The notes under the pieces were generated by a model. That model saw nothing but the letters and a program-made list of their open reading frames with translations. It was not told the DNA's origin and searched no databases. DNA of 64,000 nucleotides from Flavobacterium soyae (lineage in GTDB: Bacteria; Bacteroidota; Bacteroidia; Flavobacteriales; Flavobacteriaceae): assembly GCF_021245985.1 (NCBI RefSeq), contig NZ_JAJQXA010000010.1, positions 158,280-222,279 on the forward strand, read 5' to 3'. This document shows positions 40,597 to 48,224 of the stretch, piece by piece; position 1 is the first letter of the stretch, and the number at the start of each line of letters is the position of its first letter. The position numbers were made by a program, and so were the translations under genes.

Positions 40597-40730
40597 GCCA
40601 CAGATTAAAAGGATTAAAAAGGATTTTTTTGCCACGAATTTCGCGAATTAGCACGAATTGAATTAGTGGAAATTAGTGTAATTCGTGACAGCCTTATTCT
40701 TAATCTGTGTTAATCCTTTTAATCTGTGGC
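40597..40730. repeat. Nested inverted repeat of dispersed CCACAGATT and CACGAATT motifs
   Basis: Outer arms GCCACAGATTAAAAGGATTA (40597-40616) and its exact complement (40711-40730). Inner parts contain CCACGAATTTCGCGAATTAGCACGAATT and AATTCGTGAC. The same CCACAGATT...GGATT motif recurs at 51112-51163 and 63661-63855. Confidence 0.7.
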
Positions 40731-40742
40731 TGAAATAATTAT

Positions 40743-41462
40743 TTATTCTTCTTCGTCCTTCGAAAACTTACTTTTCTTAGGTTCTTTTGTTATTGTTTTT
40801 CCGGCAACGACTACTACAATTTCGCCTCGCGGCGCGGTTTTTTCAAAATGTGCTAAAACTTCTTTCGCCGTTCCACGTACATTTTCTTCGTGTAATTTTG
40901 ATAATTCTCTCGAAACGCAGACTTGTCTGTCTTCTCCAAAATATTGAATAAATTCGGCTAATGTTTTAACAAGTTTATGCGGAGAAACATATAAAATCAT
41001 CGTTCGGGTTTCTTCGGCTAAAGCCAAAAATCGAGTCTGACGTCCTTTTTTATCAGGTAGAAAACCCTCAAAAATAAATTTATCATTTGGAAGTCCGCTG
41101 TTTACAAGTGCTGGAACAAAAGCCGTTGCGCCCGGAAGACATTCTACTTCAATTTTATTTTCGACACAAGCACGAGTTAACAAAAATCCCGGATCTGAAA
41201 TTGCCGGAGTTCCTGCATCTGAAATCAAGGCGATAGTTTCGCCTGCTTTCAAACGCGCAATTAAATTTTCGGTTGTTTTGTGCTCGTTGTGCATATGATG
41301 GCTGTGCATGTGCGTGCCAATTTCAAAATGCTTCAGGAGTTTTCCGCTTGTTCGGGTATCCTCAGCCAAAATCAAATCGACTTCTTTCAAAACCCGAATG
41401 GCTCTAAAAGTCATGTCTTCAAGATTGCCAATTGGCGTTGGAACGATATATAATTTTGACAT
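40743..41462 (-). CDS. rsmI: 16S rRNA (cytidine(1402)-2'-O)-methyltransferase
   Basis: This 239-residue protein begins MSKLYIVPTPIGNLEDMTFR, the RsmI signature, and continues with ILAEDTRTSGKLLKHF, LISDAGTPAISDPG, LPGATAFVPALVNSGLP and REISKLHEE-like CVSRELSKLHE. It uses S-adenosylmethionine to methylate the ribose of C1402 in the ribosomal P site. The C-terminus is short and acidic (PKKSKFSKDEEE). Confidence 0.95.
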   Translation of the reverse strand: MSKLYIVPTPIGNLEDMTFRAIRVLKEVDLILAEDTRTSGKLLKHFEIGTHMHSHHMHNEHKTTENLIARLKAGETIALISDAGTPAISDPGFLLTRACVENKIEVECLPGATAFVPALVNSGLPNDKFIFEGFLPDKKGRQTRFLALAEETRTMILYVSPHKLVKTLAEFIQYFGEDRQVCVSRELSKLHEENVRGTAKEVLAHFEKTAPRGEIVVVVAGKTITKEPKKSKFSKDEEE

Positions 41463-41522
41463 ATTTTTATATTATAACACGAATTTACTTCGTCTGTTCG
41501 CTTTCGCTCGAGTCACTAATTG

Positions 41523-41591
41523 ACACAGATTACAAGTGCTTTTAAAAAATTTCACAAAGAAAAAATTAGTGTTAATTCGTGTAATCTGTGT
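41523..41591. repeat. ACACAGATTACA inverted repeat
   Basis: Arms 41523-41534 and 41580-41591 are perfect 12-bp complements. Between them is AATTAGTGTTAATTCG, a relative of the CACGAATT family. Confidence 0.6.
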
Positions 41592-41598
41592 TTTATTT

Positions 41599-42579
41599 TT
41601 AAGCGAATTTTTTCTCAATAATTCCAAGAAAACGTTCTGCGTAATCGTCTTTTCCTTCCCAATTATTATAATCCGGTTTTACCATGTTTTCGATGAAATC
41701 CTTTGCTTCTGCATAAGAATCAAAAGTTAGTAATTGGTTTAAAACACGGCTGTAATCTTCTGTGCTGTTTCCAAAAAGATTTTTTGTAAAAGCGATTCTA
41801 TCGTTCAAATCAATATGGAAACCTTTTGCTAATTTTTCGTTTAAAGAAACTGATTTTGGTTCTTTTGGAGTTTCTAAAACTGGAATTTCAAAATTCTTTT
41901 TCTCTTTTAAATCATTGTTTAAAGAAGAAACAGGTTCGAAACTGTCCACTTTTACAAATTGTGCATCGGCATAATTGATTCCGAAATCTTCAAATGCAAT
42001 TGGAATGGGCGCTGCTTTTGATTCTGTTTTTGGTTCTTCTTTAGCCTCCTCTTTTATTTCTTCTGTGTCTAATTCAAAAATAGGTTTGAAATCCGGAATT
42101 GGTTTTAAATTGTTTACAGTCGTAAACGAAAGTTCTTCGATATTATTTTCAGGTTCTGTTTTTTCAATTTCTTTAACAACTTCTGGTTCTGTTATTGGTT
42201 CTTCGGTAGTTTCTTCAACAGGTTCAGGAGTTTTTTCTTCAGGAATTTCTGCAGTTATTTCTTCAGCAATTACTGGTTCTGGGGTTTCTTCTGCTTTAAT
42301 TTCTTTAAAAAGAGCTGGAGTTTCGATTACAGTTTCCGCTGGAATTATTTTTTCAGAAACGGCTTCTTTTTCAAAAATAGTTTCAATTTCAGAGCTTATT
42401 TCGCTGTGGCTGATTGTTGGTTTTGCTTCATCGAAATTTTCATCTACAAATTTTAAAATCGCTAATTTCTCATATAATTTCTGAGTTTCAAGATATAATT
42501 GATTGATATCGGATTTGTTTTTAAGTTTTAAAATTCGATGTGCAATGCTGATTAAATCGGCTTCCAATTTTTTTTTCAT
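41599..42579 (-). CDS. Unknown Glu-rich protein
   Basis: This 326-residue protein has an N-terminal helical domain (MKKKLEADLISIAHRILKLK, LYEKLAILKFVDEN) and a long low-complexity Glu/Pro/Thr-rich centre (about 65-215). A conserved-looking C-terminal helical domain has KGFHIDLNDRIAFTKNLFG, YSRVLNQLLTFDSYAEAKDF and KDDYAERFLGIIEKKF. I believe similar proteins are common in Flavobacteriaceae, with no known function. It is divergent from tdk. Confidence 0.75.
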   Translation of the reverse strand: MKKKLEADLISIAHRILKLKNKSDINQLYLETQKLYEKLAILKFVDENFDEAKPTISHSEISSEIETIFEKEAVSEKIIPAETVIETPALFKEIKAEETPEPVIAEEITAEIPEEKTPEPVEETTEEPITEPEVVKEIEKTEPENNIEELSFTTVNNLKPIPDFKPIFELDTEEIKEEAKEEPKTESKAAPIPIAFEDFGINYADAQFVKVDSFEPVSSLNNDLKEKKNFEIPVLETPKEPKSVSLNEKLAKGFHIDLNDRIAFTKNLFGNSTEDYSRVLNQLLTFDSYAEAKDFIENMVKPDYNNWEGKDDYAERFLGIIEKKFA

Positions 42580-42815
42580 AACTGTTGAAATTATAGTGAA
42601 TAAGATATTTTAGTGTATTTGGTGTCTGAATGTCTTTAATTCTTAAGGAAATCTGATAGATATTTTTTTATTTCTGTTAATAAGTGTCTGCCAATCTCCG
42701 ATTTGATAAAAATTTTCTACTTTTGAAAAAATGTAAAACAGTACATTTTTACGTCGATTTATTACCAGTACAAAGTAATAAAAACTATTCATTTTTAAAG
42801 GCAGAAAAATACAAA

Positions 42816-43406
42816 ATGTTTCTCGAAAATACAGTAAATCACAAAGAACAATTTGGTTGGATTGAAGTTATTTGTGGATCAATGTTTTCGGGTAAAACCG
42901 AGGAATTAATCCGCAGATTAAAACGCGCCCAGTTTGCCAAACAAAGAGTCGAAATCTTCAAACCCGCTATTGATACCCGTTATCATGACGAAATGGTGGT
43001 ATCGCACGATGCCAACGAAATTCGTTCTACGCCGGTTCCGGCTGCAGCCAATATTGCTATTTTAGCTCAAGGCTGTGACGTTATTGGTATTGACGAAGCT
43101 CAGTTTTTTGATGATGAAATTGTTACAGTTTGTAATGATCTTGCCAATCAGGGAATTCGCGTGATAGTTGCAGGACTTGATATGGATTTTAAAGGGAATC
43201 CGTTTGGGCCAATGCCGGCACTTATGGCAACTGCCGAATATGTAACGAAAGTCCACGCCGTTTGTACCAGAACCGGAAACCTTGCCAATTATAGTTTCCG
43301 TAAAACGGATAATGATAAACTGGTAATGCTTGGTGAAACCGAAGAATATGAGCCGCTTAGCCGTGCAGCTTATTTTAAAGCAATGAAAAAAAATCAGGAA
43401 AAATAA
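42816..43406 (+). CDS. tdk: Thymidine kinase
   Basis: I start at ATG 42816 (196 residues), which places the P-loop in the normal position; an upstream frame from 42684 adds non-homologous residues. It has Walker [29 protein letters not shown] with the catalytic Glu, [13 protein letters not shown] and the lasso region. The usual four zinc Cys are mostly missing: HAVCTRTGN keeps one, and the C-terminal CxxC is absent ([11 protein letters not shown]). It phosphorylates thymidine in the salvage pathway. Confidence 0.93.
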   Translation: MFLENTVNHKEQFGWIEVICGSMFSGKTEELIRRLKRAQFAKQRVEIFKPAIDTRYHDEMVVSHDANEIRSTPVPAAANIAILAQGCDVIGIDEAQFFDDEIVTVCNDLANQGIRVIVAGLDMDFKGNPFGPMPALMATAEYVTKVHAVCTRTGNLANYSFRKTDNDKLVMLGETEEYEPLSRAAYFKAMKKNQEK

Positions 43407-43452
43407 TCTAAAATCTATTTAACTTTAATAACCAATACAAGAAAAGCAAAAT

Positions 43453-43872
43453 ATGAGAAAACAAAATATCTTACTATTAGTTGTGATTGGAATTGCGGTT
43501 GCTTTGGCTGTTTTTTTTCAATTTTTTCTTTCTGAAAAAGCGGATGAGGTAAATACAGAAATTACAGAATTAATTGAAAAATATAATAAAAGCTGTCCGT
43601 TAAAAATTCAGGAAGGTATTCGTTTAGACAGCGTTAGCTTACATGAAGAAAGAGTCGTTCAGTATAATTTAACATTGCTGAATGTAGAAAAAGAAACGGC
43701 TGAAATTAATGTTATACAGGGCGAAATTGAGAAAAGCCTTTTAAGTACAGCAAAAGCAAATCCGGGACTTCAGGTTTTTAGAGATAATGATTATACTTTG
43801 AATTATAGTTACAGTGATAAAAAGAAAGTGTTTTTGTTTGATGTGAAGATTTTACCAGACGAATATAAATAA
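43453..43872 (+). CDS. Unknown membrane-anchored protein
   Basis: This 139-residue protein has one N-terminal transmembrane helix (ILLLVVIGIAVALAVFFQFF, about 5-24). An outside domain follows with ELIEKYNKSCPLKIQEGIRL, VQYNLTLLNVEKE and FLFDVKILPDEYK. No known motif. It starts 47 bp after tdk and may be transcribed with it. Confidence 0.65.
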   Translation: MRKQNILLLVVIGIAVALAVFFQFFLSEKADEVNTEITELIEKYNKSCPLKIQEGIRLDSVSLHEERVVQYNLTLLNVEKETAEINVIQGEIEKSLLSTAKANPGLQVFRDNDYTLNYSYSDKKKVFLFDVKILPDEYK

Positions 43873-43895
43873 TTTAACGTTTGTAAAATGTTGTT

Positions 43896-44173
43896 AAACC
43901 CGACAGGTTTTTAAAACCTGTCGGGTTTTTCGTTTAGAAAAAATCATTCCGTAGGAATGTTTGGTCGGTAGAATTTTTAATTGGATTTAGATACACGTTC
44001 CGTAGGAACGTTTGATTGTGGTTCGAGATATTTATTGATGATTACAAGTGTCCCTACAGGACACAACCTAAATAACACCATTTTTTTTCTACCAACGAGA
44101 TATTCCTACGGAATAAAAAATAGAATAATTAATAAAAACGAAACCCGACAGGTTTTTAAAACCTGTCGGGTTT
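43896..44173. repeat. Repeat block bounded by two CCCGACAGGTTT palindromes
   Basis: The palindromes at 43896-43928 and 44141-44173 are near-identical. Between them are ATTCCGTAGGAAT (43946-43958), CGTTCCGTAGGAACG (43998-44012), GTCCCTACAGGAC (44051-44063) and ATTCCTACGGAAT (44102-44114). The order matches parts of 17440-17635. Nothing coding in this 319-bp gap. Confidence 0.7.
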
Positions 44174-44191
44174 GATATGATATATAGAAAA

Positions 44192-45652
44192 TTAAATTTT
44201 CTTTCTCATTCTCGCAACCGGAATATCAAGCTGCTCGCGGTATTTTGCAATGGTTCTTCTCGCAATTGGATACCCTTTTTCTTTTAAGATTTCGGCCAAT
44301 TGATCGTCTGGAAGTGGTTTCTTTTTGTCTTCTTCTTCGATTGTATTCTTAAGGATCTTTTTGATTTCTAAAGTCGAAACATCTTCACCCTGATCGTTTT
44401 TCATAGCTTCAGAGAAAAATTCCTTAATTAATTTTGTACCGTATGGCGTTTCCACATATTTACTGTTAGCAACACGCGAAATTGTCGAAATATCCAAACC
44501 AACCATATCCGCAATATCTTTTAAGATCATTGGTTTTAGTTTAGTTTCGTCGCCGTCTAAGAAAAATTCTTCCTGATAATGCATAATCGCATTCATCGTT
44601 ACAAAAAGTGTTTCCTGGCGTTGTCTGATTGCGTCAATAAACCATTTTGCCGAATCCAGTTTTTGTTTGATAAACTGAACCGCATCTTTCTGTGCCGTCG
44701 ATTTATCACGAGAATCTTTATACGTCTGCATCATTTCCTGATAATCTTTAGAAACGTGCAGGGAAGGAGCATTTCGTCCGTTTAAAGTCAATTCCAGTTC
44801 GCCATCCACAATTCTGATCGCGAAATCAGGAACTACATTTTCTGTAACTTTATTATTTCCGGTAAAAGAACCGCCCGGTTTTGGGTTTAGTCTCTCAATT
44901 TCATGAATCGCTTTTTTAAGCTGTTCGTTCGAAACGCTGTATTTCTGTAATAATTTATCGTAATGTTTCTTTGTAAAAGCATCAAACTGATTTTCGATAA
45001 TATCGATTGCTAAATCAACATATTCGGTTGGCGTTTTATGCTTCAATTGTAATAACAAACATTCTTGTAAATCGCGTGCTCCAACTCCCGAAGGTTCTAG
45101 TTCGTGAATTACAGTCATCATTTTTTCGACCATTGCTTCATCAGTATAAATTCCCTGAGTAAAAGCCATATCGTCTACAATATCCGGAACGCTCCTGCGA
45201 ATGTACCCCATATCATCAATACTTCCAACAAGGAATTCAGCGATTTCGCGTTCTTCATCATTCAAAATAAAAGTATTGAGCTGATTGATTAAATCCTGAT
45301 GAAAACTAATTGGCGAAGCAAAAGGTGTTTCGCGTTCTTCATCATCACTATAATTGTTAACCTGAGTTTTATAATCTGGAGTATCGTCGTCGCTTAAGTA
45401 TTCGTCAATATTGATGTCATCTGCTTCGATTCTGTCAGATTCTGCATCATCATAATCGTCGTAGTCTTCATTTGCGAATTCATCCGCTTCGTATTCTTCT
45501 TCTTTACCCGCTTCAAGAGCCGGATTTTCGTTCATTTCTTCTAATAAACGCTGTTCAAAAGCTTGCGTAGGCAATTGAATTAACTTCATCAGCTGAATTT
45601 GCTGTGGAGATAATTTTTGGGATAATTTTAAATTTAAAAATTGCTTTAGCAT
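44192..45652 (-). CDS. rpoN: RNA polymerase sigma-54 factor
   Basis: This 486-residue protein has the Gln/Leu-rich region I at the start (LSQKLSPQQIQLMKLIQLP), an acidic region II (about 50-115, rich in Asp/Glu), a core-binding domain and the C-terminal RpoN box ARRTIAKYRE. It directs RNA polymerase to -24/-12 promoters and needs an AAA+ activator. The NtrC-type regulator at 19590 is a candidate partner encoded in this window. Confidence 0.96.
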   Translation of the reverse strand: MLKQFLNLKLSQKLSPQQIQLMKLIQLPTQAFEQRLLEEMNENPALEAGKEEEYEADEFANEDYDDYDDAESDRIEADDINIDEYLSDDDTPDYKTQVNNYSDDEERETPFASPISFHQDLINQLNTFILNDEEREIAEFLVGSIDDMGYIRRSVPDIVDDMAFTQGIYTDEAMVEKMMTVIHELEPSGVGARDLQECLLLQLKHKTPTEYVDLAIDIIENQFDAFTKKHYDKLLQKYSVSNEQLKKAIHEIERLNPKPGGSFTGNNKVTENVVPDFAIRIVDGELELTLNGRNAPSLHVSKDYQEMMQTYKDSRDKSTAQKDAVQFIKQKLDSAKWFIDAIRQRQETLFVTMNAIMHYQEEFFLDGDETKLKPMILKDIADMVGLDISTISRVANSKYVETPYGTKLIKEFFSEAMKNDQGEDVSTLEIKKILKNTIEEEDKKKPLPDDQLAEILKEKGYPIARRTIAKYREQLDIPVARMRKKI

Positions 45653-45659
45653 GATAAGG

Positions 45660-45757
45660 CACTACTTTTTTTAGCCACTAAGACGCGAAGGCGCAAAGTT
45701 TTTTATTTGTTTTTTGTTTCTTGCCACAAAGGCATTAATACACAAAGTTTTTTTGCT
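45660..45757. repeat. AAGACGCGAAGGCGCAAAG-type repeats after the GxxExxY gene
   Basis: AAGACGCGAAGGCGCAAAG (about 45680-45700) and CCACAAAGGCATTAATACACAAAG (about 45723-45747). Related motifs lie on the other side of the GxxExxY gene, at 46190-46216 and 46338-46362, and near 28590. Confidence 0.55.
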
Positions 45758-45778
45758 TTCTTATATTTCTATGAAGAC

Positions 45779-46174
45779 TTAAAATACTCTTTTTGTATTT
45801 ATAAATCTTCTGATACCGCTCTTTATCAACGGAACATTGAAATTAATTAAAAAGCCTAAATCTTTATTCAGCAATTTTAACTGACTTATAATTTGTGCTT
45901 CCCAAACTGGATTTATTTGTTCAACCGCTTTTATTTCTATAATTATAGAATCTTCAATTAGTAAATCTAATCGTAATCCTTCGCTAAATTCAATTCCATC
46001 ATAAAAGATTGGAACATCAACTTGACGTTTTACATCAAGACCAGCTTTAACAATTTCGTGAGCTAAACAAACTTCGTAAACTCTTTCTAATAATCCGGGT
46101 CCAAGTTGTTTATGAACCTTAAATGCCGAGTTTACAATTATTTTTCCAATTTCTTCCGTTCTTTCAGAGAGCAT
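45779..46174 (-). CDS. GxxExxY protein
   Basis: I start at ATG 46174 (131 residues); an upstream frame to 46252 is repeat DNA. The family motif is KQLGPGLLERVYEVCLAHEI, followed by KRQVDVPIFYDG and RLDLLIEDSIIIEIKAVE, a PD-(D/E)XK-like core, and IINFNVPLIKSGIRRF-like LGFLINFNVPLIKSGIRRF. GxxExxY proteins are common in Bacteroidota, and a nuclease-fold role is suspected but not established. The gene is bracketed by related short repeats. Confidence 0.88.
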   Translation of the reverse strand: MLSERTEEIGKIIVNSAFKVHKQLGPGLLERVYEVCLAHEIVKAGLDVKRQVDVPIFYDGIEFSEGLRLDLLIEDSIIIEIKAVEQINPVWEAQIISQLKLLNKDLGFLINFNVPLIKSGIRRFINTKRVF

Positions 46175-46185
46175 ATTTTTTTTGG

Positions 46186-46362
46186 GTTTTGCTACGAAGG
46201 CGCAAAGGCACAAAGTTTTTGTTTTGAAAGTTTTTGAATCTTCATCAAACAATAAAATAATACTTTGAGATTTTGTGTCTTCGTGGTATTATTTTAATTT
46301 ATTTGTGTCTTTAATCAGTTATTTAAAAATAAACTTAGCGTCTTTGTGCCTTTGTGGCAAAA
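46186..46362. repeat. GAAGGCGCAAAGGCACAAAG-type repeats upstream of the GxxExxY gene
   Basis: TACGAAGGCGCAAAGGCACAAAG (about 46193-46215), TTTTGTGTCTTCGTGG (46273-46288) and GCGTCTTTGTGCCTTTGTGGC (46339-46359). They are in both orientations and with 45660-45757 enclose the gene. Confidence 0.55.
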
Positions 46363-46374
46363 TAACCGTACGTC

Positions 46375-47820
46375 TTAGAATTCCGCACTTCCAGGAGTTC
46401 TTGGGAAAGGAATTACGTCTCTAATGTTTGTCATTCCTGTTACAAACAATACCAAACGTTCAAAACCTAAACCGAAACCTGCGTGAGTGGCAGAACCAAA
46501 TCTTCTGGTGTCTAAATACCAGTATAATTCTTCTTCGTCGATTTCCAGAGCTTTCATTTTTTCAACTAAAACATCGTAACGCTCTTCTCTTTCAGAACCA
46601 CCAACGATTTCTCCAATTCCAGGGAAAAGAATATCCATTGCACGCACTGTTTCTCTTCCTGGTTCAGTATTGTCGTTCAAACGCATGTAAAACGCTTTAA
46701 TGTTTGCTGGGTAATCGTATAAAATTACCGGACATTTAAAGTGTTTTTCAACTAAATAACGCTCGTGTTCTGACTGTAAATCAGCTCCCCATTCGTTGAT
46801 GATATATTGGAATTTCTTCTTTTTATTTGGAGTTGAATCTCTTAAAATGTCAATTGCTTCCGTATAAGAAACGCGTTTGAAATTGTTTTCTAAAACAAAG
46901 TTCAGTTTCTCTAACAAAGCCATTTCGCTTCTTTCAGCCTGTGGTTTTGATTTTTCTTCTTCTAAAAGTCTTCCTTCTAAGAAAGCTAAATCGTCTTTAC
47001 AATTGTCTAAAGCATATTTAATTACATACTGAATAAAATCTTCAGCCAAATCCATGTTGTCATCAAGGTCGTTGAAAGCAACTTCCGGCTCGATCATCCA
47101 GAATTCTGCCAAGTGACGAGAAGTGTTTGAGTTTTCAGCTCTAAAAGTTGGTCCAAAAGTATAAATCTGACCCAAAGCCATAGCAAAAGTTTCACCTTCT
47201 AACTGTCCAGAAACCGTTAAGTTGGTATGTTTTCCAAAGAAATCTTTTTTGAAATCAATATTTCCTTCTTCATTTTTTGGAAGATTGTCAAGTGGTAAAG
47301 ATGTTACCTGAAACATTTCTCCAGCACCTTCAGCATCAGCTCCGGTAATAATTGGCGTATTTACGTAAACAAAACCTTTGTCTTGAAAATATTTGTGAAC
47401 TGCATAAGACAATACCGAACGCACACGCATAATTGCTCCAAAAGCATTAGTACGTACACGTAAATGTGCATTTGTACGTAAAAATTCTAAAGTATGTTTT
47501 TTTGGTTGCATTGGGAATTTTTCAGGATCAGAATCTCCAAGAATTTCCAATTTTGTAACCTGAATTTCGTATTTCTGACCCGCACCTTTACTTTCAACCA
47601 AAGTTCCAAATACAGAAACTGCAGCTCCAGTCGTGATTCTTTTTAAAGTCTCTTCCGGTGTATTTTCAAAATCAACAACACATTGTATATTATTAATGGT
47701 AGAACCGTCATTAAGCGCGATGAACTGATTATTTCTAAAAGTTCTCACCCATCCTTTTGCATTCACTTCCTGTAGCGTCGTCGTACTGTTTAATAAGTCT
47801 TTAACCTTTGTGTGTTTCAT
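46375..47820 (-). CDS. asnS: Asparaginyl-tRNA synthetase
   Basis: This 481-residue class IIb synthetase has an N-terminal OB anticodon-binding domain ([20 protein letters not shown]), motif 2 [21 protein letters not shown] and motif 3 [21 protein letters not shown]. It ends [10 protein letters not shown], as AsnRS does. It charges tRNA-Asn. Two close acidic positions (IEPE) distinguish it from AspRS only weakly, but the C-terminus and length are AsnRS-like. Confidence 0.96.
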   Translation of the reverse strand: MKHTKVKDLLNSTTTLQEVNAKGWVRTFRNNQFIALNDGSTINNIQCVVDFENTPEETLKRITTGAAVSVFGTLVESKGAGQKYEIQVTKLEILGDSDPEKFPMQPKKHTLEFLRTNAHLRVRTNAFGAIMRVRSVLSYAVHKYFQDKGFVYVNTPIITGADAEGAGEMFQVTSLPLDNLPKNEEGNIDFKKDFFGKHTNLTVSGQLEGETFAMALGQIYTFGPTFRAENSNTSRHLAEFWMIEPEVAFNDLDDNMDLAEDFIQYVIKYALDNCKDDLAFLEGRLLEEEKSKPQAERSEMALLEKLNFVLENNFKRVSYTEAIDILRDSTPNKKKKFQYIINEWGADLQSEHERYLVEKHFKCPVILYDYPANIKAFYMRLNDNTEPGRETVRAMDILFPGIGEIVGGSEREERYDVLVEKMKALEIDEEELYWYLDTRRFGSATHAGFGLGFERLVLFVTGMTNIRDVIPFPRTPGSAEF

Positions 47821-47887
47821 TTTAATTTTAGATTTTAGATTGCTGATTTTAGTTTAAAATAAAATCAGTGTTTTTTATATCGAATTG

Positions 47888-47895
47888 CAAATATA
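47888..47895 (-). promoter_or_regulatory. Candidate -7 element of asnS
   Basis: The minus strand reads TATATTTG then CA, an exact match to TAnnTTTG about 68 bp before the start codon. Confidence 0.45.
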
Positions 47896-48030
47896 AACGA
47901 TAATAATTAATTTTTGAAGCTGTTTCCTGCTATCCGCTATATCTTTTTCTTGCTAAAGGAGCAAGAAAAAGGATGCCGCTTCTATCAGGGCTAGGGCATT
48001 CGGTTTTTAAAGAAGTAATTTCTCTTATTT

Positions 48031-48132
48031 TTGTCATTTCGACGAAGGAGAAATCACACGAGTATTTCCGCAAAGTAAGTCGCCAATCTTTGTCGATTTC
48101 CGAGTGCGATTCCTCGTTCCTCGGAATGACAA
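48031..48132. repeat. GTCATTTCGAC palindromic element, copy A
   Basis: Imperfect inverted repeat from TTGTCATTTCGACGAAGGAG to TCCTCGGAATGACAA. Its centre (AAGTAAGTCGCCAATCTTTG) is the reverse complement of the centre of the element at 55207-55310, so both are copies of one element in opposite orientation. Confidence 0.75.
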
Positions 48133-48224
48133 ACTATGGGTTAATCTTTGTCAAGTTCAAAACTTTGACAAAGATTTATGTTTTTTAAATTTGTTTTAAT
48201 TCGTGAATTCGTGGCGAAAAAAAA

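Larger units (their letters stand above)
47821..48224. other. 404-bp gap with promoter and one dispersed palindromic element
   Basis: No gene. It contains the -7 element TATATTTG of asnS (47888-47895, minus). The roughly 100-bp GTCATTTCGAC element follows (48031-48132), and then AATTCGTGAATTCGTGGC (48200-48217), a half of the CACGAATT repeat. Confidence 0.55.

Noticed and set aside
41975..42484. Ser/Gly/Val-rich 169-codon frame on the plus strand
   Set aside because: It is the antisense of the Glu-rich gene at 41599-42579; the composition is the complement of Glu/Pro/Thr codons.
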